Part shown: positions 11,091 through 23,260 of the stretch, piece after piece
How the letters are laid out: every line of letters begins with the position of its first letter
Position numbering within the stretch: position 1 is the first letter of the stretch
Origin: Lunularia cruciata
Lineage: Eukaryota > Streptophyta > Marchantiopsida > Lunulariales > Lunulariaceae
Assembly: GCA_948567375.1 (NCBI GenBank)
Contig: OX419759.1
Span: forward strand, 7,284,744-7,348,743
Reading direction: 5' to 3'
DNA length: 64,000 nucleotides
The notes under the pieces: generated by a model
Database searches by the model: none
What the model was told of the DNA's origin: nothing
Seen by the model: only the letters and a program-made list of their open reading frames with translations
Translations under genes and position numbers: made by a program

Positions 11091-13533
11091 CGAATAGAGC
11101 TGTCGCATTCCCAGTGTACGAACGGTGGGTCTCCTGTCGTGTGATTTGTTGCAGGGAAAGAAGCCGGGAAAGAGAAGAAGTCAAGTTCAAGTCAGTCAAC
11201 GGATATATCCAGATACAATACGAATGACGTTTCAAGCATACGCTCTTACGTCAAGAGTTCTTGTACAGTCCTCGATTCCTACTTACAAGTCTACGAGTAT
11301 GTGCATGTTCTTGGAGTATGAGGCCCCCTCACGTGTGACCGGCTGGACCGGGTATAAGACGGCCTACCAATTGACTTGGTGAAGAAGTTGCATACTCGGC
11401 GCTCTACGTACCGGTAAAGCGTGGTTTGTCTTGAGCGCGACACATATGGCGGCGATCCATAAGGGCAGTGTCACAGCGGAATGAAGACAGGAGGGTCGAT
11501 GTAGCTGTGAGTAGTTGCTCCCACGCTGCGAAGCTCAGGCTTCGTGACGACTCTTCGATGTTGATTGAATTCTTCGAGAGATTCAGTGTTCGAATGCGTG
11601 TGCATTTACGCCGCGAGTGTGCCTTGGTGTCATTATATGTTGAGCCGATGTCGGGTTGTGGAATTCCACGAAATGACATTGGTTATATTCTGTCTGCTGC
11701 TCAGATCAAATGTTGCACACAGTTTGTGGTCATTTGCTCCCAGAACTGCGGCATTGCACTTATGGTCTTACGTGAAGTCTTGCAGACTTCGACACTTGCT
11801 CGTTGTCACTGAGAAGCTTCTTGTCATTTCATGAACGGGCATGTCACTCATGATCACAGGGGAAGACATGTGAAATTCCTGGTGAGTGCTTGTTACACCA
11901 TATGAAACGCTATTCGTGTCGTATCTTCTGACAAACATCTTCTATATGATGGTTAAGAGAAGTAATTTCTCTCTCTCATCATTTTCTGAGCCGTAGTATT
12001 TATTTCTCTATAAGTCTAGCTTCTGTCAGGAAAAAGAAAATTCGCATGTGATTCGGTTTCTCGTCACTCAGGCGGTCAAATTTTCTGCATGTCTGATCTG
12101 ATTCCCTATTACGCGGACTGAGTGCATAGCTATTATCGCTCGAAAACCAAAAGCAATAAGAAGGTAAACCTGCCTGTAAGTTACAGCGCGTATACCTCAA
12201 AGGAGAGACACGAATGCGAGAAAGAAACAACAACCTTGATTCGATTCTTTCTACTAACACGTACTTGTTCCTCAACCCCTATAGCAGTACTGTGATTGAG
12301 TTTGCATTGAGAACCATCATGTTCATCAAGCTCAGTCGATTTTATGTCCACTATCTGTAGATTTCACGTAATATAGTCATGTGCATATTTTGCCTCTGGT
12401 GTAGGCTAACAAAATCTGAGAGTCAATTTCGGAAACTTTGATATACTCGAGTCTCATACCAGTAAGAATCATACATGTGATATCTGTTTGTTCGTGCGGA
12501 ACCTCTATGCAATTTGGACATCAAGTTTAAACTGTACTGTGTTTTTCTCAAGTATCTCTCGTAGTATTGCTCCACCTAATTTGTTTCAACGTATTTCCAA
12601 ACTCGGATACCAATTCCTTGCAGTATCGAGGAACGACGTCCTTCTCGAAAGAAAGCCAATGTAGAATTCACTGCAGGAACATTGACTTCAATTCGAATTG
12701 TTGCTCAGATATGTATAATATCCGCACATACAACTACTCGAAGTGAGTATGTAGCCCTCAATTCTGGAAGTACGCTTATGTTTTCAAGCGTTCAGACTTT
12801 CGTTCTTCCACTGTTAATTTCTCTTTCTTATCGGATTCATCACTTCTCGTTTGATGTGAGCTCCCGCAGTGATGAGTTTACATTTGCTTAAGAATCCCAT
12901 CAGACCAATACTTTCTTGTTTGGAATTGTGGATTAAATTGACATTGTCAATACAGCAGTAATATGCTACTACCAAGCGCAAGTCCCTTACAGCAGTTGGT
13001 ATTCCAGGATTTCCAATCTAAATCTGAATATAACTCTTAATTTCGGATGAAATTGTTCATCAGCTTTAAACCATAGCTCGGTTGTCATCTCGAGGACGAT
13101 GAGCTTTGATGTTGAGATGTAGAAGTACGTTGAAACTAATATGTTTCAGAGTTTCCAAATCGAGGAATCTTCTGCATTATATTAGTCAGTATTCACTAAT
13201 TCATATGAAGAAGGATAGTCGTGAAATCTCTCAAATCATCGTCTTGTTGAGATATTGACCTCAGTTGTTGAAATGCCTTGCCTACCTTCTGATGTTGAAG
13301 AAATGTATAGGAGATAGTTTGAAATGTTCTCTAGTCAGTTTCCACGGCAGTTTTCATTCATCTACAATGTGATCTTCGAGATCATAAGGAGCATTTCAAA
13401 TAGTTGTTATGCCAATCAATTGGTTTTCTTACTGAATTCGTTGTGTCTCCTGTAGATTTTCTTGTAGCTGCATCAGAATGGATGCAGAAGACTCGTTTCA
13501 GTGCAGCATGTAATCTAGTGCACGGAGGATGAT
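11091..13533. other. Region upstream of the Dicer-like gene, no supported coding exon
   Basis: Frames of 60-114 codons exist at 11125-11834 on both strands, but none shows helicase motifs (GKT, DECH, SAT) or DUF283-like sequence. 5' UTR exons or the promoter of the downstream gene probably lie here. I could not define a transcription start. Confidence 0.45.
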
Positions 13534-16500
13534 ATGGAATCCCCATGGCCTCCCTCGATTGATTGCCACGAGCTCCTCAATGGCATGTCACTCGAATTTG
13601 AATCTTCTCTTCTTTCAACGGGAAAATGCTCCACCTTTCCTCTAAAGATAGACTTCGAATCCAAGAATCTTCCATGGCCCTTGCCGGTGCGTCATTTTGA
13701 GCGGTCCTGTGCTGCAATCCTGAGCAGCAAGTCGACACGGGATGGCCTCGGGAAGTTCAACTTTTTTGTGTACTCGATCCGTTTCGATATCGTGGACGTC
13801 GGTGCTGATCCCGATCAGAGACTTGCTTCTGACTTCGGCCTTATCACAGCGGAAGCGTTGGACGCAGAAGTTGCTCGAATGTCCGTCAACCTGTATTTGC
13901 CCTCGCACGCTTGTGTAGTGGCCAACACTGAACCTTGTGGGAAGATAGCACTCGATGCTGAACAGGTTAGCTTTCCGTTCTGAACGATATGTATCTTAAT
14001 TTATCTGTCGCTGAGTTTGCGCTGTTTTAGTCTTCGACAAGTAGGAACGTTGTCCTCGAAGTATTTACAAGTTGTGCTTCATTCTCTTCCAGACCTTGCC
14101 CTGTGTCGAGCACATTCCAGCAAAGTCAGCTCGATGAATTCTTAAAGTACTTCACTTTTCTTAGAGGAATTTAGGGTTCATTAGAGACTGCGCAGAGTCC
14201 GAGTGGAAAATCTCATGCATGTTGCTGATGCAAGGCAATAATTTCATCTTCATACACTCTGAAGTTTCTGAGTCAAATGGCATTCTAAAGGAGCTCCACT
14301 ATTGCTCCTGGAAACCATGAAAAATAGAGTGATGGGACTTCCGCAAGCATTCAGAGCTGTGCATGTTATGAGACACCCGCTCCGATCCTTTATGATAGAT
14401 CGGACTTCCTGCAAGCATTCAGAGCTGTGCATGTTTTGAGACACCCGCCTTCACTATCCTTTATCCTTTATGATAGATCGCTCTAACTCGTTCCTTGAAA
14501 TGGACTTGGACCGGGTCTAGATTTGATAGTTGTCAAAATTATGTTCGTATTTGAAAAGCCGAGAATCAAATAGCTGAGAAGAGACGTCTCATGCAAATTC
14601 TACCGTACGCTACGATACTGCTAGTCTGAAGCAATGTTCTGGTCCTGATTTGGCGTCTTGCTTTGTTATCGTATTCAGGTTGAACTCACCAAGCGCTTTA
14701 ACGCGTGGTTGTTTAACGTAGTTCTAGGGAAGCCACCTGTTGCACCCGGGTCCGTGCCTAAGTACATTGACAGTCCAAAAGGCTACTACGTTCTTCCACT
14801 CCGAAACACCGACGGTTCTGCGGTGGACTTTGATTGGACCGTCGTGGAGTCTGCCCTGGTCTCTGGGATGATCTTCAGAAAGAAGGTGAAGTTTTTTGGC
14901 GGGTTTGCCAAACTGGAAGCGGCAGAGATTGATTGCGATGTCACAGACCTAAAACCAGGACACTTGATTATGAGGAATGGAAGATTCTCGCAAGAAGATC
15001 TGGAAGATGCAATGATTACTTGTGCCCACAATGGCATGCCCTGCTACGTTACAGCAATATCGGAGCATCTCAACGGTTGGAGCTGTTTTCCATCAAGTGA
15101 TAACGTTCGAGGCCAGTCTTATGCAGAATACTATGCTTCGAAGTACGAAGTACTGGTAGTGAGAAAGTTTGCATGCTGCAGTTTCTGGGAATCTTATGTG
15201 TAGAAATCTGCAGTTCGTTAAGGGCTCTGGATCGTGAATGTCCGCAATTTGTCAGCTCTGGAGTACTATTGCTTCGTTGACTGTCTCATGCCTACCTTTG
15301 GTAGGTTGCAACGTTCGTTTGGGCAGTTGGTAACGATAGCAGTTACTGGCCAACAGTTTTTATCTTATTATTGGGATACTTACAATTTTGAATCCTCATG
15401 TTTTTCTGTCCGAGTTTGCCGAGTGGACCTGACATCCAGCTCTTAGAAACAGGACGACTACCCCGACAAAGCTAGGCTTTAGGAGTTTGATGAGTCCAGT
15501 TTGGATTTGTATAGGACTTGAATTTCCACCATCAATGACCTTTTCCTGGTCCCGTAGGTACGTGTCGATAGTCCTTAACATAGTTTTGTATCTTGGTCCA
15601 ATTCAACCACCAGATCTAAGGTCATTGCTTGTTTTTCCAGGTGTGAGTACCATTTGAAATTCAAAGACCAGGCTTTCTTGAAAGGATGCCGACTGTTACG
15701 TGCTTCAAATTATTTGAAACGCCAGGAACCTGATGCAGCCAAGGGTAACTACTGCTTGTTGTCAATCTCTGACCTTCTGCACTGCTTAGTCTGGGAACTG
15801 TATTACTGGATATCCATTCTACCGCTGCAATCCTGTTGCTTGAATAATCAGGTTCAAACTAGTCCAGTCATCAAAACCTGGTGGGAGGCGAGTTTTGAGA
15901 AGTCTAGGTATCTGCAGGCAAAGACCTCCCGAAAACGAACGAACGCTTGGAGCTGCCTCCAGAGATATGTTTACTTCATCTGGGCTTAAAAGGACGACTA
16001 TGTCGTGGTGCTATGCGGTTACCATCAGTTCTATACAGTCTTGAGATGGCGTTGCTGGCAGCCGAGCTTCGTGACCGAATTGGACTACCAATATCATGTT
16101 TCAAGGTAAATCATCTGTATGTCAACGAAGGCATTTCCTGATACTTCAAATTTTGTAGGTTGTAGTTGCGTGATACACTTCACGCAACTACAACAACTAC
16201 AAGTGGGCACCAGCACATGATGCCCACTCGAACATGAGGTCATATTATGTGTGCAAATAACTATATAAGGTCCAAATAATAAGAAGGGTGGATGTTTGGA
16301 TTATTGTCCGTGGACAGCTTCTGCCCAACAGGTTATACCTGTGTAGCGATCCGGTCAAACCCATGTCTTGATGCTGATTTGTACAGCGTATCCCTAACAC
16401 GCCCTTCTCTGAATTTGTGTTCATGTACCGCTCTGCAAAATACTGGTTTGCACTGTTGTCCTTTCTTTCTATATTCCTATATCAGGTTTACTGTATTTAC

Positions 16501-18661
16501 TTGGATATCGGTAATAGTCATTCTGAAATATCTATGTTAGTTCCTATATCAGGTTTACTGTATTTACTTGGGTATCGGTAATAGTCTGTCTGAAATATCG
16601 ATGTTAGTAGCTAACTTCTGTGGGCTGGTTTATCTTGTACTGATATTCAGCGACTTCTTTGAGTCAGGATTTGGCTGAGTCCTTCCTTTGCTTACTGTGT
16701 AGTTTGTCTTGGTTATGTAATGCAAATTCTTTCGTTGTAATCCACAGATTATAGAAGCTTTGACATCTCGGGCATGTCAGGGAGACGTTTCCTACGAGGC
16801 GTTGGAACTACTCGGTGACAGTGTCCTGAAATTTACTGGGTGCATATATCTTTTCCTGAAGGACTTCCTCCAGACTCAGGAGCAGCTTGGTGCCACCCTG
16901 TATGAGATTGTCAGAAACAAGACACTATTTTACTGCGCTGTTGTTCGCGACTTGGCTCGCTATGCATTTGTGGAACCTTTTGCTCTTAGTGTGTGGGTTC
17001 CTCCTGGTCTTCTACGAAGTGAAGAGAACCAACTCTGCGTCCTAAATGACAAAAAGCAAAGATTCCTGCTTGTCTCCTGCAGAACACTCGCAGATATTGT
17101 AGAGGCTTTAATTGGAGCTTATCTCATGAACAGTGGTCTGGAGGTCGCCCTAAAAGCTATGGCTTGGCTAAGAGTTCCTATCAAGTTTCCCTCGACTTTA
17201 CCACAAGCCACTCTCAGTGAACTGTTCGCCGAAGCAAGAGCTCTAGATATATGCAGGTTAATCGATGTTGATAGGCTTGAAAGGAAGCTGGGCTATCAAT
17301 TTAAAGACAAGTTCCTGCTTGCTGGTGCACTTGCTTACGACTCAAAGGAGGCAACCTGTAGTCTTCTCTTTCAGAGACTAGAGTTCTTGGGTGATGGGAT
17401 ATTCGACTTCATTATTACACGTCATTTGGTGAGCAGTTACCCAGATCTAGATGAAGGAAAGCTGAGCGAACTGAAGCAAGCCATAAGAAACAACGAAAAT
17501 CTCGCAGCAGTAGCAGTGCGTCATGGCCTGCATCCGTACTTGTTGCAAGTTTCTCCCTCTCTGAAGGTGCCAATTGCAGAGTTCGTCAGATCATACCTCT
17601 CGGAAGGTGGTAAGGCTTTTGGGCTATCAAATGTCTGTGCCCCCAGGGTATGTTTCTCTATCTCGTGACATACGAGTTGAATTCGTACAAGGCAGTTTTC
17701 TGCCACACAACATTGATGATTTGGAGTGAGCATGTCTTATTTACGAATTCTTTAGAGCTGTACTAGATTCCGTAGGTCAGGTCGGGGAACTTGGGAGACT
17801 GTAGATATGATGGTACCAGAGATTCAAAAAATGTCCAGATGACTCAACCTCTACAATTGCCTCGAGTAACAAACGATAACGACTGCATGATCACCACGAT
17901 CCTTAGGAGAATAGTATCTACACAGGGGTGGGTCTTTTGTTGTGGTTAACATCCAGTTTTAATTGTCTACAGGCTTTGGGAGACTTGTTGCAGACCATTG
18001 CTTCAGTGGTTTTCCTGGATTCTGGGTTCGACATAGAACTTGTCTGGAAGGTTGGTATGCTATTTGAGATAACGTTTAGGCCCAACAGTAATGATTGAGC
18101 TAAATGACATTGTTGAAAATTTGGAGCACAACACCTTGAACTGAGTCTTTTACAGGGAATTAAAATTCAACAATTATGCGAGGAAGTGGTTGCACGGTCC
18201 TGATCTCGTCTAATTCTTGTTTATCTGCAGATTGTGAGACCTTTGCTGGAGCCACTCGCTACTCCACTTACCGTGACCTTGCATCCAATTAAACAGCTCG
18301 AAACTCTGTGTTTGCAGCGAGGATGGAATATGAGTATTCATGTGAGTTGTACTGAAGGGTTTGTAGAGGCTAAAGTTATAATCAACGAGCTCGTGATGGG
18401 GAATTCTCAAAGCGAGGATAAGAAGGTTGCAAGAAGACTTGCTGCAACAATGGTAGTAGAGTTTCCACCTTGTCGAGCTCTACTCTCTTCCACTTTTGAA
18501 GCCTGCAGTTCAACCCTCGACATGTAGAACTCGGAAGTGGTTGTTCTGGTTCCTCAATTTTGTATCGATGAAACTGAACAAGGCATGCATTTGGTTTGCA
18601 GGCACTTCGTACTTGCTTGGATTCTTCTGGTGAAAAGCGACCAGTTTCGATCATTATATAA
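13534..18661 (+). CDS. Helicase-less (minimal) Dicer-like ribonuclease III, 8 exons
   Basis: Predicted role: cutting double-stranded RNA into small interfering RNAs. My exon model is 13534-13965, 14679-15155, 15648-15744, 15918-16105, 16748-17647, 17973-18050, 18231-18452 and 18602-18661, with GT-AG borders and matching phases, giving about 817 residues. Order of parts: platform region (about 50-150), PAZ (about 200-310, ending in the YAEYYASKY block), connector (LELPPEICLLH, about 345), RNase IIIa (E415, E418, D422, then D514 and E517), RNase IIIb (QRLEFLGD with E610 and D614; later D702) and a dsRNA-binding fold (about 737-798). All are typical of plant Dicer-like proteins. The usual DExD/H helicase is absent, as in the minimal Dicer-like gene reported from Physcomitrium. 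The start ATG has an in-frame TAG 21 bp upstream, though an upstream exon joined at that TAG (an AG acceptor) cannot be excluded. Odd points: Gln705 replaces the second-motif Glu of RNase IIIb, and the exon 3 acceptor is ambiguous. Confidence 0.85.
14338..14480. repeat. Tandem duplication in Dicer intron 1
   Basis: A unit of about 67-76 bp (GCAAGCATTCAGAGCTGTGC, GAGACACCCGC, CCTTTATGATAGATCG) occurs at 14338-14404 and again at 14405-14480. The second copy has an extra ATCCTTT. It lies inside intron 1 of the Dicer-like gene. Confidence 0.85.
16160..16228. other. Two consecutive hairpins in Dicer intron 4
   Basis: The first pairs TTGTAGTTGCGTGA (16160-16173) with its exact reverse complement at 16180-16193 over a 6-nt loop. 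The second pairs AGTGGGCA (16202-16209) with TGCCCACT (16221-16228). Both lie just after exon 4. Confidence 0.8.
16474..16607. repeat. 67-bp tandem duplication in Dicer intron 4
   Basis: The units 16474-16540 and 16541-16607 start TTCCTATATCAGGTTTACTG and differ at only a few positions. This indicates recent local duplication inside intron 4. Confidence 0.9.
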
Positions 18662-18846
18662 GAATCTGGGCATTTGGTTCTTTGCTGTTCGAATGATGAA
18701 TGCTACAAAACACATTCTGCAGAATCAATGGCGACAGAAATGTTTCTTACACATTGGAAATGTACTAGAGGATAGGGTGAGCGCTTTAGGACATCTGAGG
18801 ACAGATGCAACATATGTCCTGCTCGGATAGCTGTGCTGGTCCCGTA

Positions 18847-19016
18847 CCACTGGATCCCCCAACCCAAAGATGACGCCAGGTAGGGTGAGAGGAGTGAGCA
18901 GTGTCTCATGAATCTCATAGAATTTTGTAGACCACTGGATCCCCCAACCCAAAGATGAGGCTAGGTAGGGTGGGAGGAGTGAGCAGTGTCTCATGAATCG
19001 CATAGAATTTTGTAGA
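18847..19016. repeat. 85-bp tandem duplication downstream of the Dicer-like gene
   Basis: The units 18847-18931 and 18932-19016 begin CCACTGGATCCCCCAACCCA and differ at only a few positions. They lie 190-360 bp beyond the proposed stop codon, possibly in the 3' UTR or a terminal intron. Confidence 0.92.
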
Positions 19017-19160
19017 GCACATGACTAGTCCTTTGCAAATGCAGGTCAAAAGGAAAGCGGTGCTAGCTCTTTCAAACGAGCTTACATTTTGAAAGGTGAG
19101 GCTGGTAGGATGGGGAAATTTAGTACGAGGCCTCAAAGTTACGTATAGAACGAGTACATT

Positions 19161-19392
19161 ATTATGTACAGGCTGGATGTACAACACTTGCCACTTGCCA
19201 CATCAGAGCTACAGGGCTTGGTATGTCTCAAAAGATTATCACATGCTCATGGTATCCCAATTTTGTTCGCATTAGTATTATGTACAGGCTGGATGTACAA
19301 CACTTGCCACTTGCCACATCAGAGCTACAGGGCTTGGTATGTCTCAAAAGATTATCACATGCTCATGCTATCCCAATTTTGTTCGCATTTCG
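19161..19392. repeat. 116-bp tandem duplication
   Basis: The units 19161-19276 and 19277-19392 begin ATTATGTACAGGCTGGATGT and are almost identical. They lie 145 bp after the 85-bp duplication. Confidence 0.92.
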
Positions 19393-22000
19393 CCTGAGGA
19401 TCAAGTGGACATGTAACGACTACTTGAATCCTTTTTCTGCCTCTTATGTCAAAGTTGTGTAATGCATATCCTTCTTTCTGATATCAAAGACTTTCTGAAT
19501 ATAAAGGCGATTGCAGTCGGAAAACCCAACTGGGAGCTATCCATGAAAGAGGCACTCTTCTCATACATCATTTGGACGGGTTATCCACAAAATTGAGTGC
19601 AGTTCTTCGATCTTGTTGATATGATTGTCAGAACTGAACGTTTCCTGATTCTAAATTTCGCAGTTTCTAAATGTCGGCACCGAAAATGTGGAAATCTTCA
19701 GCACTGCCAAGGTCTCCGATGTCAAACAGCTTCATCGTTTAAGATATTAGATACATGGGAGAGTCCGTCTAATTATCGCAGTTTGAAGAAATCCTGGACA
19801 GTGAGCTCTGAATAATCGGATGAGGAATTTAGAGAGTGCCACCCTCCATGACACTCCTCATACGGGAGATATGACATCCTTCTGTTCTCCGTCGGGGTGT
19901 CTCCTCAGTATACTTTCCTACTTCCGCTTCCAGAAGAATACCCCAATATTTCAGAAAAGTTAATATCAAGAAGTGAAAGGAAGAATTTCTTGGTGGAAAA
20001 CCTGAAGATATTTCCTTTCCACTTAATCTACGATCATCTTCACTTCCCTTTGCACCTTTAGTGTACTCTGTACTGCATTTCATTGCCTGTTACTCTCTTC
20101 TACTACTTAGCTAACTCTTCTTCGAAACAGTCAATCAGCAAATGAAGAAGACTCGCACTCATTTCCCTCAGGGTTCGTGATATGTACGTTGGCCACTGAT
20201 GTTTGAGTGGCACTCAAACAGCCGACTCAAGCACCAAGTCGGCTGCTACTGAAGTACACAAAGATATGAGAGCGACACGAGTAGGAGAAGAGCGACAGGC
20301 TTAGGATGGAATACCAAATGTGCCAATAGATGACACTGAGAAATCTGATCAACAATCTGAAATGTGTCTCTATAGAATGCTAAAGCAATGTAAATCAAAC
20401 AATCTGTAATTCATTGGAGTCATTCGGGTGATTGTTTTCATATGGGTTCCTTTATCCAGCAGTGTTCTATGTAATGTAACGAGTATTGCTCTATGTAGAG
20501 TAATGCTCCCTATATCTCTATAGAGTAATCTATACAATTGTCTAGATAATTATAAAATTAAAATGAATTTTTTTAATATCTTAAAGATGATATTTGTTAT
20601 TTAGTATGGTAAGTTCCCATGTTGTCTAAATAGATTTTAAAATAAAAAAGTGAAAATGATTTATTTATTTAGTATGATAAATTCATAATAAGCTTTTGTG
20701 CACCTTCGGTGACCCTTTGTAAAAATGTCAAATATGTTGCACACATAAGTCCATATAACTGTAAGGTTCCTTAGAGACTTTTATGGCTATCTAAGAGGAT
20801 GTGTAATGACCTTTCTAGGATTGGATATCATACAATGTGAGATCAATAACCACAACATCCACCTATATGACTTGGTTGTCTAGGACCAACTACAAATTTT
20901 TCACTAACTTTGTAGTCTACAATATACATATCAACACGTCATTCTTGGTGAAAAATTTACTCTCTTATGCCATTGCAAACACTATACTCTGATGATATCA
21001 TGGATCGCTATCCTCTATCCTAGTAAAGTGCAAAGAGGAATATAGACCATTTTTGTGTTTGAGTAGTATCATAAGTGAGTTTTGAAGACTAGATGGGTGG
21101 ACCAAACCTAGATGCAACCACATCATTGGAGAGACATCTACAAATTTGTTGGTGTATGTCAAAATGCACTATGCAAAATTGAGCTAGAATCCAAGAGCCT
21201 ACATCCTTGCCAAAGCAAGCAAAAAGATGTGCCCTAGTAGCATAAAGTATGGATAGATCAATTATTTAGAAGAGAATATAGAGATTACTGAAACTAACAA
21301 TACATTGAGGAAGATTAAAAATCTTTGGCCCAATTGGAAGGCAAAGATGAAAAGAATGGAAAGTAATCTTCTGCCTAGAAGATAGATCGTCACTTTTCTA
21401 TACAATGGTACATGGCAAGAATTCATTTAGTAATTCAATACTTCTATACCACTAATACACAACATATGATACAAATTCTATCTCTTGCAAAAGAACCAAA
21501 TTATCAAAATCTTGGTGGATTTTTCAAGTGGAATAAAGAGAATATAGTTTTTTTTGCCTTGTTGATTCTTATCAAGATTTTATCATAACTCTGATATCAA
21601 GAATTCAACCATCAATGGAACCAATGAAGCAAATGATTATTTTGTACAGTTGAATCAAGTTGCTTTAATAAAGAGCACTATTACCCAATTTTAGTATACT
21701 CTCATCTAAATTCTAGACTAATGAAGGAAAAACATTAATTCATTTCATGCATAGGTTGAAGCATTTTTATAAAGATGGAGATAGTCATGAGAAAACTTGG
21801 GAAACTAGAAGAAACCATACAAATGATTGAGAAATTTAACTCCTTTCTTCAACATTTGTGCATATGTGACGTCTATAAGTCATACATGCACATCATAGTT
21901 AAGAAATGAAGCACTTTATATGAAGATTAATTATATTGTCTATAAAATGGAGGATGCTTTGATTGCCAACAATATGGACATGCCAATGCAATACTCTTCA
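19393..22000. other. Non-coding, becoming AT-rich after 20.5 kb; edge of the transposon block
   Basis: From 19.4 to 20.5 kb base composition resembles the gene side. I considered a further Dicer exon (second dsRBD) near 19.5-19.8 kb but found no convincing one. From about 20.55 kb the sequence turns strongly AT-rich with many stops in all frames, as in the decayed elements that follow. No retrotransposon domain could be read between 20.6 and 22.0 kb. Confidence 0.5.
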
Positions 22001-22499
22001 TGATATGATATGATATTAAATCATCCTTAAAAGATTTGGAAATTATGATAGTTTAGAGAATATCATATAAATACATTTTGCAAATGAGGTTAAGCATTTT
22101 ATTGCATCAATGAAGTGAAGTGAAGTTCTTTTATGCCGGCTAATCAAACAAGAGAAATGATCTTTGGACTCTTAATCTAATACTTCTCAAGATTGGGCAA
22201 AGATTCAATAAACAAGAACTTTTAAGAATGTACTCAAATAGACAACTCAAGTGTTGGACATGAACTGAGAAATTGTACTAATTGAATTAGCAACATCATG
22301 CCTATAACATACGATAATACACATTAAACTACCAACAACACTTTGATAAGGAACTATGGTCATATAATCTATTTTAGCTTGAATACTCTATTTTAGAGTG
22401 TGATTGATAGATGCTTAGGACTTACAATGAACAGTAGGAGTGGAGACAGTTTAAAATTCAATAGACTGAATTATTTTAGCTAATTTCAAAGGTAATTGG

Positions 22500-23260
22500 T
22501 CTTATTAATCTTAAGCCAACCTTGCTGCAAATCTTGCCAGAAATGCATTCCAAGGACATGGTAAGTTTCACCCAAGTCTATCATCTTAAACTCTTGACTA
22601 AGTAAATACTTAAAATTCTAGAGTTATGATAGACTAGAGATGGCTAAGATTAGATCATCCACATATAAAGCTAAAACTAACATTGTAAAATCTTTTCACA
22701 AAACATAGATATTATTATTTTTGGAGCCAATAAAACTAGTGTCTAGCAAAGCATAATAAGTCATTTGTTTCACATCCTTGCTTTAAACCATAAATATAGC
22801 AATGAAGAAGGAAGAAAAGAGAAGGATCAAACACCTCCAAACCTCCAAGGAGAGCTATGAATATTTTTTCATGTAGTTTGCTATAAAGGAAAACAACAAA
22901 AATACCAAATTGATGTAACTGCAAGTCAAAGTGTATTTCTAAGGCAAACAAAATTTGCATGAATTGGAGTTTAATGTTAGGAGAGAAAGTTTCCATGTAG
23001 TCAAGTAACTCCAAGAATTTTCATAAATCACTTAATCATTATTGGTAAATAGCTCCATTTTACCTCTTTTGTCACTCCCTTGTATGGCTTGATAGGGTCT
23101 TCCCATCCTTCATGTGTTCTACATGGTCACCTTTTTCCTTAATCATTAGACAAGTTTTGTATTTATGATTATAGCCATCATAAATTGGTTTGAATACCCA
23201 ATGGCAATTAAAAATAGTCCAATCAACAAGTAATGATATAAGTGTCCATGCTTGCATTGT
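22500..23260 (-). pseudogene. copia reverse transcriptase remnant, interrupted by repT
   Basis: The N-terminal block (23149-23260) resembles the GCKWVFK...YKARLVAKG segment of copia RT. It is cut by repT and resumes as (M)ETFSPNIK...LQLHQF...LYGLKQ at 22736-23030. The catalytic YVDDL is intact at about 22651-22665. In-frame stops make it non-functional. Confidence 0.85.
23031..23148 (+). mobile_element. repT copy 6: 96-bp insertion with 11-bp target duplication in copia RT
   Basis: The 11-bp direct repeat CTTAATCATTA occurs at 23031-23041 and 23138-23148. Between them lie 96 bp of repT: CTCCATTTTACC, CTTTTGTCAC, GGGTCTTCCCATCC, TTCTACATGGTCACC and a T run. Removing the insert and one repeat rejoins the copia RT between its LVAKG-like and ETFSP blocks. 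A variable-length target duplication, 5' truncation and a constant T-rich 3' end are hallmarks of SINE/LINE-type retroposition. Confidence 0.88.

Noticed and set aside
19500-19815. Additional Dicer exon with a second dsRNA-binding domain
   Set aside because: Frames beginning after AG sites at 19.5 and 19.64 kb do not match dsRBD sequence, and the 18602-18661 exon already supplies a stop.
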